A stretch of 64,000 bases of DNA, taken from assembly GCF_905171765.1 (NCBI RefSeq), contig NC_053389.1, positions 402,242,645 to 402,306,644 of the forward strand, given 5' to 3'. The DNA is from Bufo bufo (taxonomy: Eukaryota; Chordata; Amphibia; Anura; Bufonidae). This document shows, piece after piece, positions 1-11,385 of this stretch. The position numbers and the translations under genes are program-made. Position 1 is the first letter of the stretch; each line of letters starts with the position of its first letter. A model generated the notes under the pieces. It made no database searches. It worked only from the letters and a program-made list of their open reading frames with translations, and was not told the DNA's origin.

Positions 1-620
1 TTTTTCGAACGGGGAGATGGTTAAAAAAATGCTGGCTCCCTCCCCTTTGTTTGAATCCACGCCACGGTCACTGCGTCTGCACCGTGCAATTTACTGTCAC
101 ACCCGATATGAGTGGTATTTTCTGTAGTACTATTCTCATCAGTTTAATCGCTGTTACTCACCAATCTGGGGTCCATTTATTAAATTGATTTTTCGAACGG
201 GAGATGGTTAAAAAATTGCTGGCTCCCTCCCCTTTGTTTGAATCCATGCCACGGTCACTGCGTCTGCGCCGTGCAATTTACTGTCACACCCATTATGAGT
301 GGTATTTTCTGTAGTACTATTCTCATCAGTTTAATCCCTGTTACGTCCCATATCAGGGATTGCCTTTTGTGAAAAAAAATTTAGGCCGGGTACCTTCGAC
401 TGCCTTCACAGTGACAGACCAAACTCTGATACACCAAACTGAATTGATTTTAGGAACCGGGAGATGGAAAAAGCAGCTTGGTCGGTCCTCTTACTCCCAA
501 GTTGGGGCACTGCGTGTGCACGGAGCAATGTGCTGTGACACCCTATATGAGTGGTGTCTTAACTAGTACTATTCCTATCAGTTTAATCCCTGTTACGTCC
601 CCTATCCGGGGACATGTGTC
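1..620. repeat. Tandem subterminal repeat array, about 188-bp units, beside hAT relic 1
   Basis: Three units share a start resembling TTTTTCGAACGGGAGATGG (near 1, 188 and 448), a middle containing GCCACGGTCACTGCGTCTGC or a variant, and an end with AGTACTATTCTCATCAGTTTAATC. Units 1 and 2 are about 188 bp apart. Unit 3 is offset because about 70-90 bp were inserted at 352-440. The array lies on the 3' side of the minus-strand hAT relic at 1280-4504, so I read it as that element's subterminal repeat region. No terminal inverted repeat was identified at the window edge. Confidence 0.6.
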
Positions 621-1279
621 GAATTGATTAACCATTGTTGAATTAACGAACCATTACGACATCCTGCAATAATTTAGTTCTTAGCTTTGTACTTGCTTTG
701 TATTGGAATTGATGGGGATTTTTTAAATTGTCTGCATTATTTCTAATAAACTATTAAGAGACTTTATTATGATTTTTTTATTTTATCTATTAAAAACCCA
801 CCCATACAACTTAAAAAAATAAAATAAAAATTATGTTTTTCTATGAAAAATTATCCAGCCGATCGCTTTTGGTCTGATCATAATGAAGCAACAGCCTTAT
901 TACTCATAGATGTGATGATCGCTTCATTGTGATACGCAAGCCCCTTCACCACAACAAGGTAATGATCATGAAGGGGAATTGACACTTTTTTTTTGTTTTG
1001 TTTTTGCAGCCACAGTGCAGCACCAGAGGCCAGAAAAATTAGGCATGTACACATGCCTGAAAAATAATGTTATTGTTGCAGCCGCTGTTGTAGCAGCGGC
1101 CGAAAAAATTGATGTTTTCAAGGCAGAAAGGTGACTAAAACATTGCGGCTTGAACCCTAGTTTGTGGCGGAGAATTCACGAAAGTCATCCGGTATGCAGA
1201 CATTAAATACAGCAGCGTGGGGACCATTTTGAGGCCAAGGCATGTCATCAGGCCTTTTGTTAGTCAAACGTATCCCCCA
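621..1279. other. Probable 3' untranslated/subterminal part of hAT relic 1, no gene seen
   Basis: AT-rich sequence with no convincing reading frame. It lies between the tandem array and the hAT dimerisation domain, and I see no terminal repeats or RNA gene in it. It most likely belongs to the hAT element. Confidence 0.4.
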
Positions 1280-4200
1280 CTGTCAGTCCCTTTGGGATCC
1301 ATGCCTCATTCATCTTAATGAAGGTGAGGTAATCAACACTTTTTTGACCGAGGTGACTTCTTTTGTCAGTGACAATTCCTCCTGCTGCACTGAAGGTCCT
1401 TTCTGACAGGACACTTTAAGATGGGCAGGCCAGAAGTTCTATCGCAAACTGGGATAGCTCAGGCCACAGGTCAAGCCTGCACACCCAGTAGTCAAGGGGT
1501 TCATCGCTCCTCAGAGTGTCGATATCTGCAGTTAAGGCGAGGTAGTCTGCTACCTGTCGGTCGTTCTCTAAGGCTGGATCCCGAAGGGCTGTGGCGATGT
1601 GTAGGACTGAAAAAGCTCTGCATGTCCTCCATCAACAACACATCTGTAAAGCATCCTGTCCTTGCCGCCGTGGTCGTGGTAGGAGGAGGATTATTTTCAC
1701 CTCTTCCCTTGTTAGATTCCCGTTGTGCTGTGACTTCCCCCTTATCAGCTGTGTAAAGCATATTTTTTATTTTTGTTTTGAACTGCTGCATCCTTTCTGA
1801 CTTTCGGTAATTTGGTAACATTTCCGCCACTTTCTGCTTATACCGGGGGTCTAGTAGCGTGGCCACCCAGTACAGGTCGTTCTCCTTCCTCCTTTTTATA
1901 CAAGGGTCCCTCAACAGACATGACAGCATGAAAGGCCCCATTTGCACAAGGTTGGATGCCAAGCTACTCATTTCCCGTTCCTCGTCCTCACTGATGTCAT
2001 TGACGGTCTGTTCTTCACCCCAGCCACGTACAACACCACGGGTCCCAGATAGGTGACAACAACGAGCACCCTGGGATGCCTGCTGTGGTTGGTCTTCCTC
2101 CTCCTCAAAACCACATTCCTCCTCTGACTCCTCTTCCTCATACTTCTCCTGCAGCATTGCCGCAGGTCTGGCAAGCAATGATGACAAGGCTGTTTCTGGT
2201 GGTGATGGTGACCACAACTCTTCCTCTTCATGCTCATCTACAGCCTGATCCAGCACTCTTCGCAGGGCATGCTCCAGGAAGTAAACAAATGGGATGAGGT
2301 CGCTGATGGTGCCTTCGGTGCAATTGACTAGGTTTGTCACCTCCTCAAAAGGACGCATGAGCCTACAGGCATTGCGCATGCGCGTCCAGTAACGTGGCAA
2401 AAAAATTCCCAGCTCCGCAGAGGATGTCCTAGCACCCCAGTCATACAAATACTCGTTGACGCCTTTTTCTTGTTGGAGCAGGCGGTCGAACATTAGGAGT
2501 GTTAAATTCCAACGTGTCAGGCTGTCGCAAATCAAGCGCCTCACTAGCATGTTGTTTCGGCGCTGAATGTCTGAAAAGTGCGCCATGGCCGTGTAGCAAC
2601 GCCTGAAATGGCCACACACCTTCCTGGCCTGCTTGAGGACATCCTGTAAGCCTGGGTACTTAGACACAAAGCGTTGTACGATGAGATTCGACACATGTGC
2701 CATTCACAGCACATGTGACAACTTGCCCAAATTCAATGCCGCCAACAAATTGCTTCCATTGTCACACACCACTTTGCCAATCTCCAGTTGGTGCGGGGTC
2801 AGCCACTGATCCCCCTGTGCGTTCAGGGCGGACAGGAGTGCTGGTCCGGTGTGGCTCTCTGCTTTCAGGCAAGTCAACCCCAAGCGTGACACTGTCGTAT
2901 CCGGGATGTGGAATAGCCCCTGGGGAGCTGGGGGGATTCAGTTGATGTGCAGCCAGACGCCGCAGAAGAAGAGGACTCAGCCGAGGAGGTTATCGAAGAG
3001 GATGGAGTAGGAGGAGTAGAGGAGGTGGCAGTAGGCCTGCCTGCAAGTCGTGGCGGTGTAACCAACTCTGCTGCAGAGCCACGCATTCCATGCTTGGCAG
3101 CCATCAGCAGGTTGACCCAATGTGCAGTGTAGGTGATATACCTGCCCTGACCGTACTTTGCAGACCAGGTATCAGTGGTCAGATGGACCCTTGCCCCAAC
3201 ACTGTATGCCAGAGATGCCATGACTTCCTTTTCAATCACTGAGTAGAGGTTTGGGATTGCCTTTTTTGAAAAAAAAAATTTGTCCGGGTACCTTCCACTG
3301 TGGTGTCCCAATAGCGACAAATTTTTTAAAGGCCTCAGACTCCACCAGCTGGTATGGTAAAAGCTGGTGGGCTAAGAGTTCCGTCAAGCCAGCTGTCAGA
3401 CGCCGGGCAAGGGGGTGACTCTGTGACATTGGCTTCCTGCGCTTAAACATTTCCTTTACAGACACCTGACTGTGGGCAGATGAGATGGAACTGCTGAAGG
3501 TGAGAGGCGGAGTGGCGGGTGGTTGAGAGGGGGCAAGGAGGACAGCAGTGGTTGACGTAACTGAAGATGCTGGACCAGGAGTAGGATGGTGGCTTTGAGC
3601 TTGTGTGCTACTCGTCATCATGTGTTGATCCCATAGGCGTTTGTGATGTGCGATCATGTGCCTTCGCAAAGCAGTTGTACCTAGGTGGGTGTTGGATTTC
3701 CCACGACTCAGTTTCTTTTGGCACAGGTTGCAAATGGCATCGCTGTTGTCAGAGGCAGACACACAAAAAAAATGCCACACTGCTGAGCTTTGCAATGACG
3801 GCATTCTGGTGGTGGCAACAGCATGCGTTGATTGGCGTGCTGTCTGGCTGACCCCGGGTGCCGATTTATGCTGTCTGACTGTGCCACTAGCTCCTTGCGA
3901 CGATCTCCCCCTGCTTCCAACTCGTCTCCTCCTTCTCTCTGTCTCCCCTTTCCCCCTCTTCTTCTTCTCTTCGAGCAGGCACCCACGTGGCATCCACGGA
4001 CACATCGTCATCATCAACCACTTCACTTGTATCTGACACCTCAGCAAAGGAAGCAGCAGCGGGTACAACATCATCATCATCATCATCACACTGTACGTAC
4101 ATGTGTGTAATGCTGCCTGACTGAGACATATCCCTGTTATCTCCATCCTCTGGCAATAATGGTTGCACATCACTAATTTCATCCAACTGATGTGTAAATA

Positions 4201-4504
4201 ACTAATCTGACAGATCAAGTGAAGCAGCTGTGGTGGCTGTGGTGGTAGTGGTGGTGGTGGCGGTGGGCGGGAGAGTGGTAACTTGAGAACAGGTGACCAA
4301 AGCTGAGCTGGAGGAGGATAGTGCGTCAAGGTTCTTAGCGGTAGCTGTTGAAGATTGGGTGTCCTGTGTAAGCCAATCAACTATTTTCTCCGAATTTTTG
4401 GGGTTCAGGGTACGTGGCCTCTGAACACTGGGCATTATTCCAGGGCCAGTGGAAATCACAGCACCACGACGGCCCCTGCGGGGTGGCCTGCCTCTTCCTG
4501 TCAT
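1280..4504 (-). pseudogene. BED-finger hAT transposase relic 1
   Basis: Decayed transposase of the hAT superfamily, BED zinc-finger (ZBED-like) type. Reading the minus strand from 4504: a basic start (MTGRGRPPRRGRRGA); Ser/Thr-rich and then acidic Asp/Glu-rich linkers; a BED finger near 3600-3760 with CNLCQKKLSRG followed by an HMIAHH motif; the catalytic core around 3110-3200 with VHLTTDTWSAKYGQGRYI; VVCDNGSNLLAAL near 2710-2770; LICDSLTRWNLTLL near 2510-2560; and LYWVATLLDPRY near 1840-1870. A C-terminal hATC dimerisation domain follows at 1280-1500, with LDYWVCRLDLWPEL and SVLSERTFSAAGG. The frame is broken at least five times, including a stop just before SVLSERTF and shifts near 3890, 3260 and 2890. 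A functional transposase would cut and paste the element; this one cannot. Membership of the family is clear, the exact start is not. Confidence 0.9.
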
Positions 4505-4539
4505 TTTTTATTAGATAAGTGTTACTATGCGTGCAAGGT

Positions 4540-5255
4540 ACTGTGCCACCCTATATAAGTGGTGGGCAGTGGGCACAGTACAGTCTGTGTGGGCGTGACA
4601 CACACTGGCTTGTAACTGTGATTATATCACAGAAAAATATTAAATAGAATTTTTTTTTATCTGCGAGGTATTTGTGAGTGAGTAACACCCTGTAACGGTA
4701 TGAGTGGAGGCCTAGCCACTAGCCAGTGGCCACAATACAGTCTGTGTGGGCCTGACACACACGGGCTTGCAAATGTGATTATATCACAGAAAAATATTAA
4801 ATAGAATTTTTTTTTTATCTGCGAGGTATTTCTGAGTGAGTGACACCCTGTAACGGTATGAGTGGAGGCCTAGCCACTAGCCAGTGGCAACAATACAGTC
4901 TGTGTGGGCCTGACACACACTGGCTTGCAGGGTGTCACTCACTCAAATACCTTTCAGATAAAAAAAAATCTATTTAATATTTTTCTTTAATATAATTTTT
5001 TTTTATCTGCGAGGTATTTGTGAGTGAGTGACACCCTGTAACGGTATGAGTGGAGGCCTAGCCACTAGCCAGTGGCCACAATACAGTCTGTGTGGGCCTG
5101 ACACACACTGGCTTGCAACTGTGATTATATCACAGAAAAAGATTAAATAGAATTTTTTTTTATCTGCAAGGTATTTGTGAGTGAGTGACACCCTGTAACG
5201 GTATGAGTGGAGGCCTAGCCACTAGCCAGTGGCCACAATACAGTCTGCTAAGCTG
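4540..5255. repeat. Tandem subterminal array of about 158-bp units with an inverted segment
   Basis: The phrase TAACGGTATGAGTGGAGGCC recurs at about 4693, 4851, 5039 and 5197 (spacings 158, 188, 158). Each unit also carries GTGAGTGAGTGACACCCTG and an A/T-rich TATCACAGAAAAATATTAAA stretch. In the long middle unit, 4928-4990 is an inverted piece of the same unit (AGGGTGTCACTCACTCA then a reversed T/A tract). The array lies upstream of the hAT relic 1 start codon and probably forms its 5' subterminal region. Confidence 0.7.
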
Positions 5256-6059
5256 TTCTTGTAACCCCCATATAAGTAAACTAAGCATCCTGGGTATAAT
5301 AGTTTAGGAACTGCTGGAGTGCCAGAGGTTGCTGATCCCTGATATAGAGAATTGTATCACTGCCTTTGCCAAACTTTAAATTTCCCTTCTTTTCCTGTAA
5401 CCCTTTGTGAAATAGGAGCCATCACCACACCTAACATGTCTGTTTTATTAATTACACTGCATTCCACAACAAACAATGTTGGATCATCTTTTCTCACAAC
5501 TTTGCATTTTTTCTTCCTTTGTTATTCTATGTTTCTAAGTTCATTGGCAACTGTATTTATGAGATGTGTTTCTATACAGCCTGATGCAGTCTCAGATTGT
5601 AGGGACGTACCCAGTTGACAATGAACTCAGGAACTTAGAATAACAGGGAAATTGCACAAGCCAGAGTTAAGAGAAATAATGATCAACAAGTGTTATATTG
5701 TTGGGAATACATTTATTTGCTAAAGTAATATAGTGTCAGAAGAGGTAATATGCTCTTCAAAATGTTATAACTATAATAAAAGTAGTGCATAACAAATAAA
5801 AGGCATAATAGTTTATTTAAAACTTACCTGAAACACGACAAATGAGATCAGAAGTTTTTTGTCTCCATCTCTTCTAGCTTGATTGTTCCAACTTGAAAAA
5901 CATTAAAAAAGTTAGTTATTCTCACATAAAATGTACTATTTATATTTGAAAGTCTAACAGAAATGTTTTAATGTACAAAATTTGACACACATATAATACA
6001 ACAAAAAAATTACCAGAAGCCAAAAGAACCAGGAGAGGACCATCACTATCATTCACACA
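5256..6059. other. AT-rich stretch without gene
   Basis: No coding region recognised. At 5308-5345 there is a partial copy of the repeat end GGAGTGCCAGAGGTTGCTGA, also seen in the fold-back repeat at 10027-10172. The rest appears unique at this scale. Confidence 0.4.
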
Positions 6060-6061
6060 TA

Positions 6062-7000
6062 CAGTACAGACCAAAAGTTTGGACACACCTTCTCATTCAA
6101 AGAGTTTTCTTTATTTTCATGACTATGAAGGCATCAAAACTATGAATTAACACATGTGGAATTATATACATAACAAACAAGTGTGAAACAACTGAAAATA
6201 TGTCATATTCTAGGTTCTTCAAAGTAGCCACCTTTTGCTTTGATTACTGCTTTGCACACTCTTGGCATTCTCTTGATGAGCTTCAAGAGGTAGTCCCCTG
6301 AAATGGTCTTCCAACAGTCTTGAAGGAGTTCCCAGAGATGCTTAGCACTTGTTGGCCCTTTTGCCTTCACTCTGCGGTCCAGCTCACCCCAAACCATCTC
6401 GATTGGGTTCAGGTCCGGTGACTGTGGAGGCCAGGTCATCTGGCGCAGCACCCCATCACTCTCCTTCATGGTCAAATAGCCCTTACTTTCAAAGTTTTCC
6501 CAATTTTTCGGCTGACTGACTGACCTTCATTTCTTAAAGTAATGATGGCCACTAGTTTTTCTTTACTTAGCTGCTTTTTTCTTGCCATAATACAAATTCT
6601 AACAGTCTATTCAGTAGGACTAACAGCTGTGTATCCACCTGACTTCTCCTCAACGCAACTGATGGTCCCAACCCCATTTATAAGGCAAGAAATACCACTT
6701 ATTAAACCTGACAGGGCACACCTGTGAAGTGAAAACCATTTCAGGGGACTACCTCTTGAATCTCATCAAGAGAATGCCAAGAGTGTGCAAAGCAGTAATC
6801 AAAGCAAAAGGTGGCTACTTTGAAGAACCTAGAATATGACATATTTTCAGTTGTTTCACACTTGTTTGTTATGTATATAATTCCACATGTGTTAATTCAT
6901 AGTTTTGATGCCTTCAGTGTGAATCTACAATTTTCATAGTCATGAAAATAAAGAAAACTCTTTGAATGAGAAGGTGTGTCCAAACTTTTGGTCTGTACTG
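6062..7000 (-). mobile_element. Tc1/mariner deletion derivative, copy A (939 bp)
   Basis: Starts CAGTACAGACCAAAAGTTTG and ends with its reverse complement, flanked by TA at 6060-6061 and 7001-7002, the Tc1 target duplication. The inverted arms are long (about 6062-6307 and 6734-7000), and both contain the last part of the transposase coding sequence and downstream sequence in opposite orientation. Between them the minus strand keeps a short transposase N-terminus (MARKKQLSKEKLVAII, from 6588) joined to the C-terminal DDE part. Copies of exactly the same length occur at 25132-26070 and 52920-53858. It encodes no complete transposase, so movement would need one supplied from elsewhere. Confidence 0.93.
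6203..6588 (-). pseudogene. Tc1 transposase remnant, N-terminus fused to C-terminal DDE part
   Basis: From 6588 the frame gives about 37 residues of a helix-turn-helix start ending ITLRNEGQSVSRKIGKTLKV and then a stop. In another phase the C-terminal part follows with WPPQSPDLNPIEMVWGELDR, which carries the final catalytic Glu of the DD34E triad, and ends near 6203 with GGYFEEPRI. The DNA-binding second helix-turn-helix and both catalytic Asp residues are deleted, so no active enzyme can be made. Confidence 0.9.
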
Positions 7001-7002
7001 TA

Positions 7003-7984
7003 TATTTCAACGGTAAAAATGTAGAAGTGCAACAACAAAGCAATCTAGGGATACAAAAAAGGAAATATAACTCATCCATTTGCATGTACAATTCTGTTTC
7101 TTCTACATTTAGAAATTATAGCAGGATTGGTTCAAATAATGTATGTAAAACTTACATTAACATAACAGAACTTGAAACCAAAGTAAATGGCATTGCAACC
7201 TAGAGAAAAGAAACGAACATTTAATTTGTGCCTTTAAAAACACTGTCCAGACGCACAAACTGGTCAAACATTTGGGCAACTAATAAAATCCAAAGGTGAC
7301 CATACTTTTTTTTTTACACTTGATCAAAATGGACAGTATCTACAAAAATGAATGATTGTCGTGTGAAATTAAACTATGACCAACAGTTTTAGGGGAACAA
7401 AGGTAGAAAAGAAGTGTTCAATACCAATGTCGTCCGATAGGCAGCCAAAAGATCTTTTGTTCAAAGAAAGACTGTTTGTGAACGAAAGCTCTTTCTTTGA
7501 AAGAACATTCCATGAAATATATTTCTGTTTCATTGTACATGTATGGAAGTTTGGACAACAGCCAATATAGACTAAAATGGTTATTGCTGTGTCTGTAAAC
7601 CAGATCTAATGTGTATGGTCAGCTTTACAGAGGTAAGAATTGAATATATGGTGAAACCTCTCCAAAAGACCAACTCAATTATACCACCCCTTTATCCAAA
7701 CCACATTTCTTGATACATTATGCATAAAGACCTTTTTATTATTATTATTCTTAGAGAACACCACTCCCCTAAATAATCATTTAAGAGGTATCACAGTATC
7801 TACTCAATCCTCACAGTATAAAAAGTGACACTCTTTCAGGAGTGTTACTTTAAACTGAATATATATGCAATTCCAATAAAGAAACTGTTAGTAAAACTTT
7901 TTAGTTAGTTCAGCAGGAAACGGTCAACTGCTGAAACTTCAAACCTTCCAAACAACCTTAAACTTACACAGAAGACCGTTTCTT
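7003..7984. other. AT-rich stretch without recognised gene
   Basis: No domain or repeat boundary recognised. It lies downstream of the minus-strand hAT relic 2 and could be that element's 3' end, but no terminal inverted repeat was found. Confidence 0.3.
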
Positions 7985-9945
7985 ACAACCTATGCCTGCA
8001 CGCCTTGAGTTCTGCAAATGTGTCCACAATGCTGTCTATGTCTAGTTTCCTAGCTCTCTCATTTTCAATGCTCAGCAAGTCCAGAAAGTCTCTGTTCGGA
8101 CATAGTACTCCTCAAGTAGTTTTTTTATTAATTTCAGCTTTGAAAAGGATCTTTCAGCACTTGCTACTGTCACAGGTAGCGTTAAGAATAGTAGCAAGGC
8201 TACACACACATCTGGAAATGTGGATGACAATGCACTGTTGTCGACTAACAGGAGATTAGTAAGGTCACTGACAGAGGATGTCTTAAGGATCTTTTCTTTT
8301 AATGCAGATCGAGCACTTAGGAGCTGTCCAGGAAAAGTGCTTGTTAAATCTTCCTGGTAGATTTTTTTAAGATTTGATGCAGCATTAAAGAGCTCATCAT
8401 CAGATGCAGATGAAAGCATCATAGGCTGAATAATGTTGAAACGGCCAAGAACCTGATCTATTCCCTTAAACCTGTCTAGAAGCTGAGATGTTATTACATC
8501 TAAATATGGGCAAAAAACTGTCACTTTAAAATGTTTTTCTGCATCGTTTAATCGCTCGTCTACTGCCAATTCATCAAAATAGCGCTTGACTTTGGGAATG
8601 TGTTTCTTTTGAAATTCAGGTGAAATCCCCCACTGTTGTGCAAGTGATGCCGCAGTTTGTTTTGCTTCCTGAAACTGATTCTGGAATTGAGCCAGAGTGT
8701 CTGCAACATTTTTGATTAAAGTGGATGTTTTAGACAAGTCCATGTTTTTTGCTTGCAGAACTTTCAAAACTGTGTTAACATTTTCCCGAATTTTTGTCTG
8801 GACAACTACTAAAAATCTGAACTCATATGACTCCATTTTTTTTATTTTTTTTTATCAGTGCTGCCTTTTCTATTTCCTTATTTTTTGTTGAAGTTAGAAT
8901 GATTTTTGACAGTGCTTGCATCACAGCCCGAAAAGGATTCATAGCGTGATGACCAGCGAGTAGGGCACGGCTTCTTCAACGTCACGCTGGATTCAGTTGT
9001 GAATGAGCAAAGTACATCCCACCGTTTAATACGATCTGCAAAAAATGTATATATGATCTGCGCTAAATCATAGAAATTTCCTTGATGTTTGCCATTGCAT
9101 CTTGCAATACAAGATTAAGGTTGTGTGCTGCACAGTGCACATAAAGAGCATTTGGTTCTTTATCTAAAATTTGGGCCTGTACTCCTGAGTATATGCCACT
9201 CATTGTTTTCTGCTCCATCGTACCCCTCGCCATGATACTTGTGTAATGTTAGACCTTTGCTCTCTATGCAGGCTATGATATCATTTTCTATGCCTGCGGC
9301 ACTCTGATCTTTCACAGCATGAAATCCCCCAAAAAAAACAACAGAAACATACTGAAAAACCTGGCTTAGTTACTCAACTTTTGCGATGTCTTGTGTAGTG
9401 TCCATGATGACAGAGTAGAATTGTGGCTGTTGAATATCTTCGGTAGGGTCTTGTACTAAGGTGATATCACTAGAACATTCAATATCTCCACCTTCTTCTA
9501 TTACATTACATTCTTCAAAAGAAGACAGGCTAGAATGGACACCCTCCTCTATTTGGGCACCACCGACATTCACATCAGCGGGTTCTAAAGTTGTCTTCTC
9601 TGCAGCTGATGCTATGTCAGTATGGGCAGAAGATGTGCTGGACTGGGGACCCTCCTTTACCTGGGCTCCTGCGACATTCACATCAGCGGGTTCTAAAGTT
9701 GTCTTCTCTGCAGCTGATGCTATGTCAGTAGGGACACTAGAGCTTTCACCCATACATTTAGAAGCAGAAAAGTAGCTACTAATTTTAGCCATTTTTTGAC
9801 TCTTCAGTTCCTCTTGCCTCTTCTTTTTACGCTTCTGAGCACCGCTCAGATGCTGATAGGTTGACATATCGAGGGATTTATGTGGCTTTTGCAACCTGTC
9901 TGTAAAAATGTTATGTGAGATTTGTATGCAAAATGCCACCAACAC
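7985..9945 (-). pseudogene. ZMYM/DUF4371-type hAT transposase relic 2
   Basis: Minus-strand relic of the hAT lineage that gave rise to zinc finger MYM-type (DUF4371) proteins. The N-terminal piece (9945-9370) has STYQHLSGAQKRKKKRQEEL and KISSYFSASK, then a Ser/Glu-rich linker containing two near-identical units (TDIASAAEKTTLEPADVNV). The central part (9370-9040, broken frame) reads as a DUF4371-like core: a YDGAENNEWHIYSGVQAQIL stretch followed by NALYVHCAAHNLNLVLQDA. The C-terminal piece (8836-7990) ends with the hATC signature ASAERSFSKLKLIKKLL, frameshifted near 8100 and continuing with SIENERARKLDIDSI. Several shifts and stops make it non-functional. Terminal repeats were not located. Confidence 0.85.
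9620..9755 (-). repeat. Internal coding duplication in hAT relic 2
   Basis: The plus-strand phrase CATCAGCGGGTTCTAAAGTT followed by GTCTTCTCTGCAGCTGATGC occurs twice (about 9572-9617 and 9682-9727). It is a direct duplication of roughly 110 bp inside the linker coding region and explains the repeated TDIASAAEKTTLEPADVNV peptide. Confidence 0.75.
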
Positions 9946-10026
9946 AACTTACTTTACACTCCCCACATATTCTTACATGTACATTTCAACTCTGCGTAAT
10001 TAATCAGATAACTTTCTAGAACAAGA

Positions 10027-10172
10027 ATCAGCAACATTCGACACCCCAGCTGCTGTGAAACTACAACTCCCAGCATGCAAGCTTACTTGCCTGTTCTAGA
10101 AACTCCCAGAGAAGTGAAAGGAGGATTTTGGGAGTTATGGTTTTAGAACAGCTGGAGTGCTGGAGGTTGCTT
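10027..10172. mobile_element. Small fold-back MITE (ACTACAACTCCCAGCATGC family)
   Basis: The left arm AGCAACATTCGACACCCCAG, continuing through CTACAACTCCCAGCATG, is mirrored on the right by GGGAGTTATGGTTTTAGAAC and AGCTGGAGTGCTGGAGGTTG. Arms are about 60 bp and no coding capacity is seen. This resembles a common short vertebrate DNA-transposon remnant; superfamily not assigned. Confidence 0.65.
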
Positions 10173-10842
10173 ATCCCTCTCCTAAAATATGCTATTATTT
10201 GCGTAAATATTAAGAATAACACTATATCAGACCATTGTCTTAAACATGGCATTTATCACCAGTTATCTCTCTGCACTACATTATATCTTCTACTCTTCTC
10301 CCTGATCAAATAAGAGTATGACTCACTCACCCCATCCCCTCTATAGACCTGCTATCTGTAATCTGACCTCAATGTCTATTGTGTTTACAACAGTGAGAAA
10401 AGCAGATTTCTATCATAAATTCTTTTTAGGGGAGAAGGTAACAGTAAAGGCTCTGATAACAGGAGAGGCATTGTTCTCAAATAAGATATAACACAAAATG
10501 TATAATTATATTTTTTTGCACCAGAAAAGTGCAAGTAATAGGAAAGGTTACTGACCATAAAATGCTGTATTTACACAGCCCGATACAGTATGTTATTATT
10601 GAGAAATAACAATTCCAACCCTGCTCGTTAATGGAGATGAAGTGCAGCACTCACAGACAGCAATTCCCTGCACGGTATGGGGAGGAGCGATTGCCATTTC
10701 TATTTCTCATCCTCATACAGAATCATTATTTCTGGGGAGCAGAGTGCTGATAACACTGCACAATCAGGTGACAAGAAAGGAGGATTCTGATGTCCACACG
10801 TACAAGTTTCTTTGCTGGATGACATGGTGATCTGCAGCAACT
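10173..10842. other. No gene recognised
   Basis: AT-rich and apparently unique. No domain, RNA gene or repeat boundary seen. Confidence 0.35.
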
Positions 10843-11163
10843 TTAGGGCTTTTTGACATGAGAGGATCCTGAGCGGGTAATCCGCTGCGTGAAAGAGAGT
10901 CAAGCCCCGTTCAGGACAGCAGAGACACAGAGCATTAACATGATTGATAATGCTCCGTGCCTCTCTGTGACCTTTTTACTACAACAAAATCACAGTGGGA
11001 TAAAGTTGTCACTGTGATTTTGTAGTAAAAATGGCACAGGGAGGCACAGAGCATGATCAATCATGCTAATGCTCCGTGTCACTGCTGTCCGGAGCGGGGC
11101 TTGACTCTCTTTCATGTAGCGGATTCCACACACAGGATCTGCTTGTGTAAAAGACCCCTTACA
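10843..11163. mobile_element. Fold-back MITE with about 130-bp arms
   Basis: The left arm GAAAGAGAGTCAAGCCCCG, followed by GGACAGCAGAGACACAGAGC and CATGATTGATAATGCTCCGTG, is mirrored on the right by GGAGCGGGGCTTGACTCTC and CACAGAGCATGATCAATCATG. A short spacer near 10993-11010 separates TCACAGTG arms. The outer ends (GGCTTTTTGACATGAGAGGATCCTG against CAGGATCTGCTTGTGTAAAAG) are imperfectly inverted. Non-coding. Confidence 0.7.
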
Positions 11164-11189
11164 TGCTCAGATTATCAGTAAGAAGCATC

Positions 11190-11385
11190 CTCACTAGGGT
11201 TGAGTGTACTGATCTTCGAAGCCAAGATCCAAAGTCAATTCACTTCAAACTTTGTTATTGCCGAGGTCTTGGAAGACTTCGGTCAATAACTTCGGTATTT
11301 GATTATTTAACTTAAAACAGATTTTAAACAAGTACCGTATTTTTCCCCCTATAAGACGCACCGGCCCATAAGACGCACCGTCCAC
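11190..11385. repeat. Interspersed repeat fragments
   Basis: Begins with TAGGGTTGAGTG, a terminus shared with other elements in this window (see 23418-23429, 59175, 60561). At 11334-11380 there is a second fragment containing TATAAGACGCACCGGCCCAT, which resembles a widespread short vertebrate repeat. Boundaries are uncertain. Confidence 0.45.
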
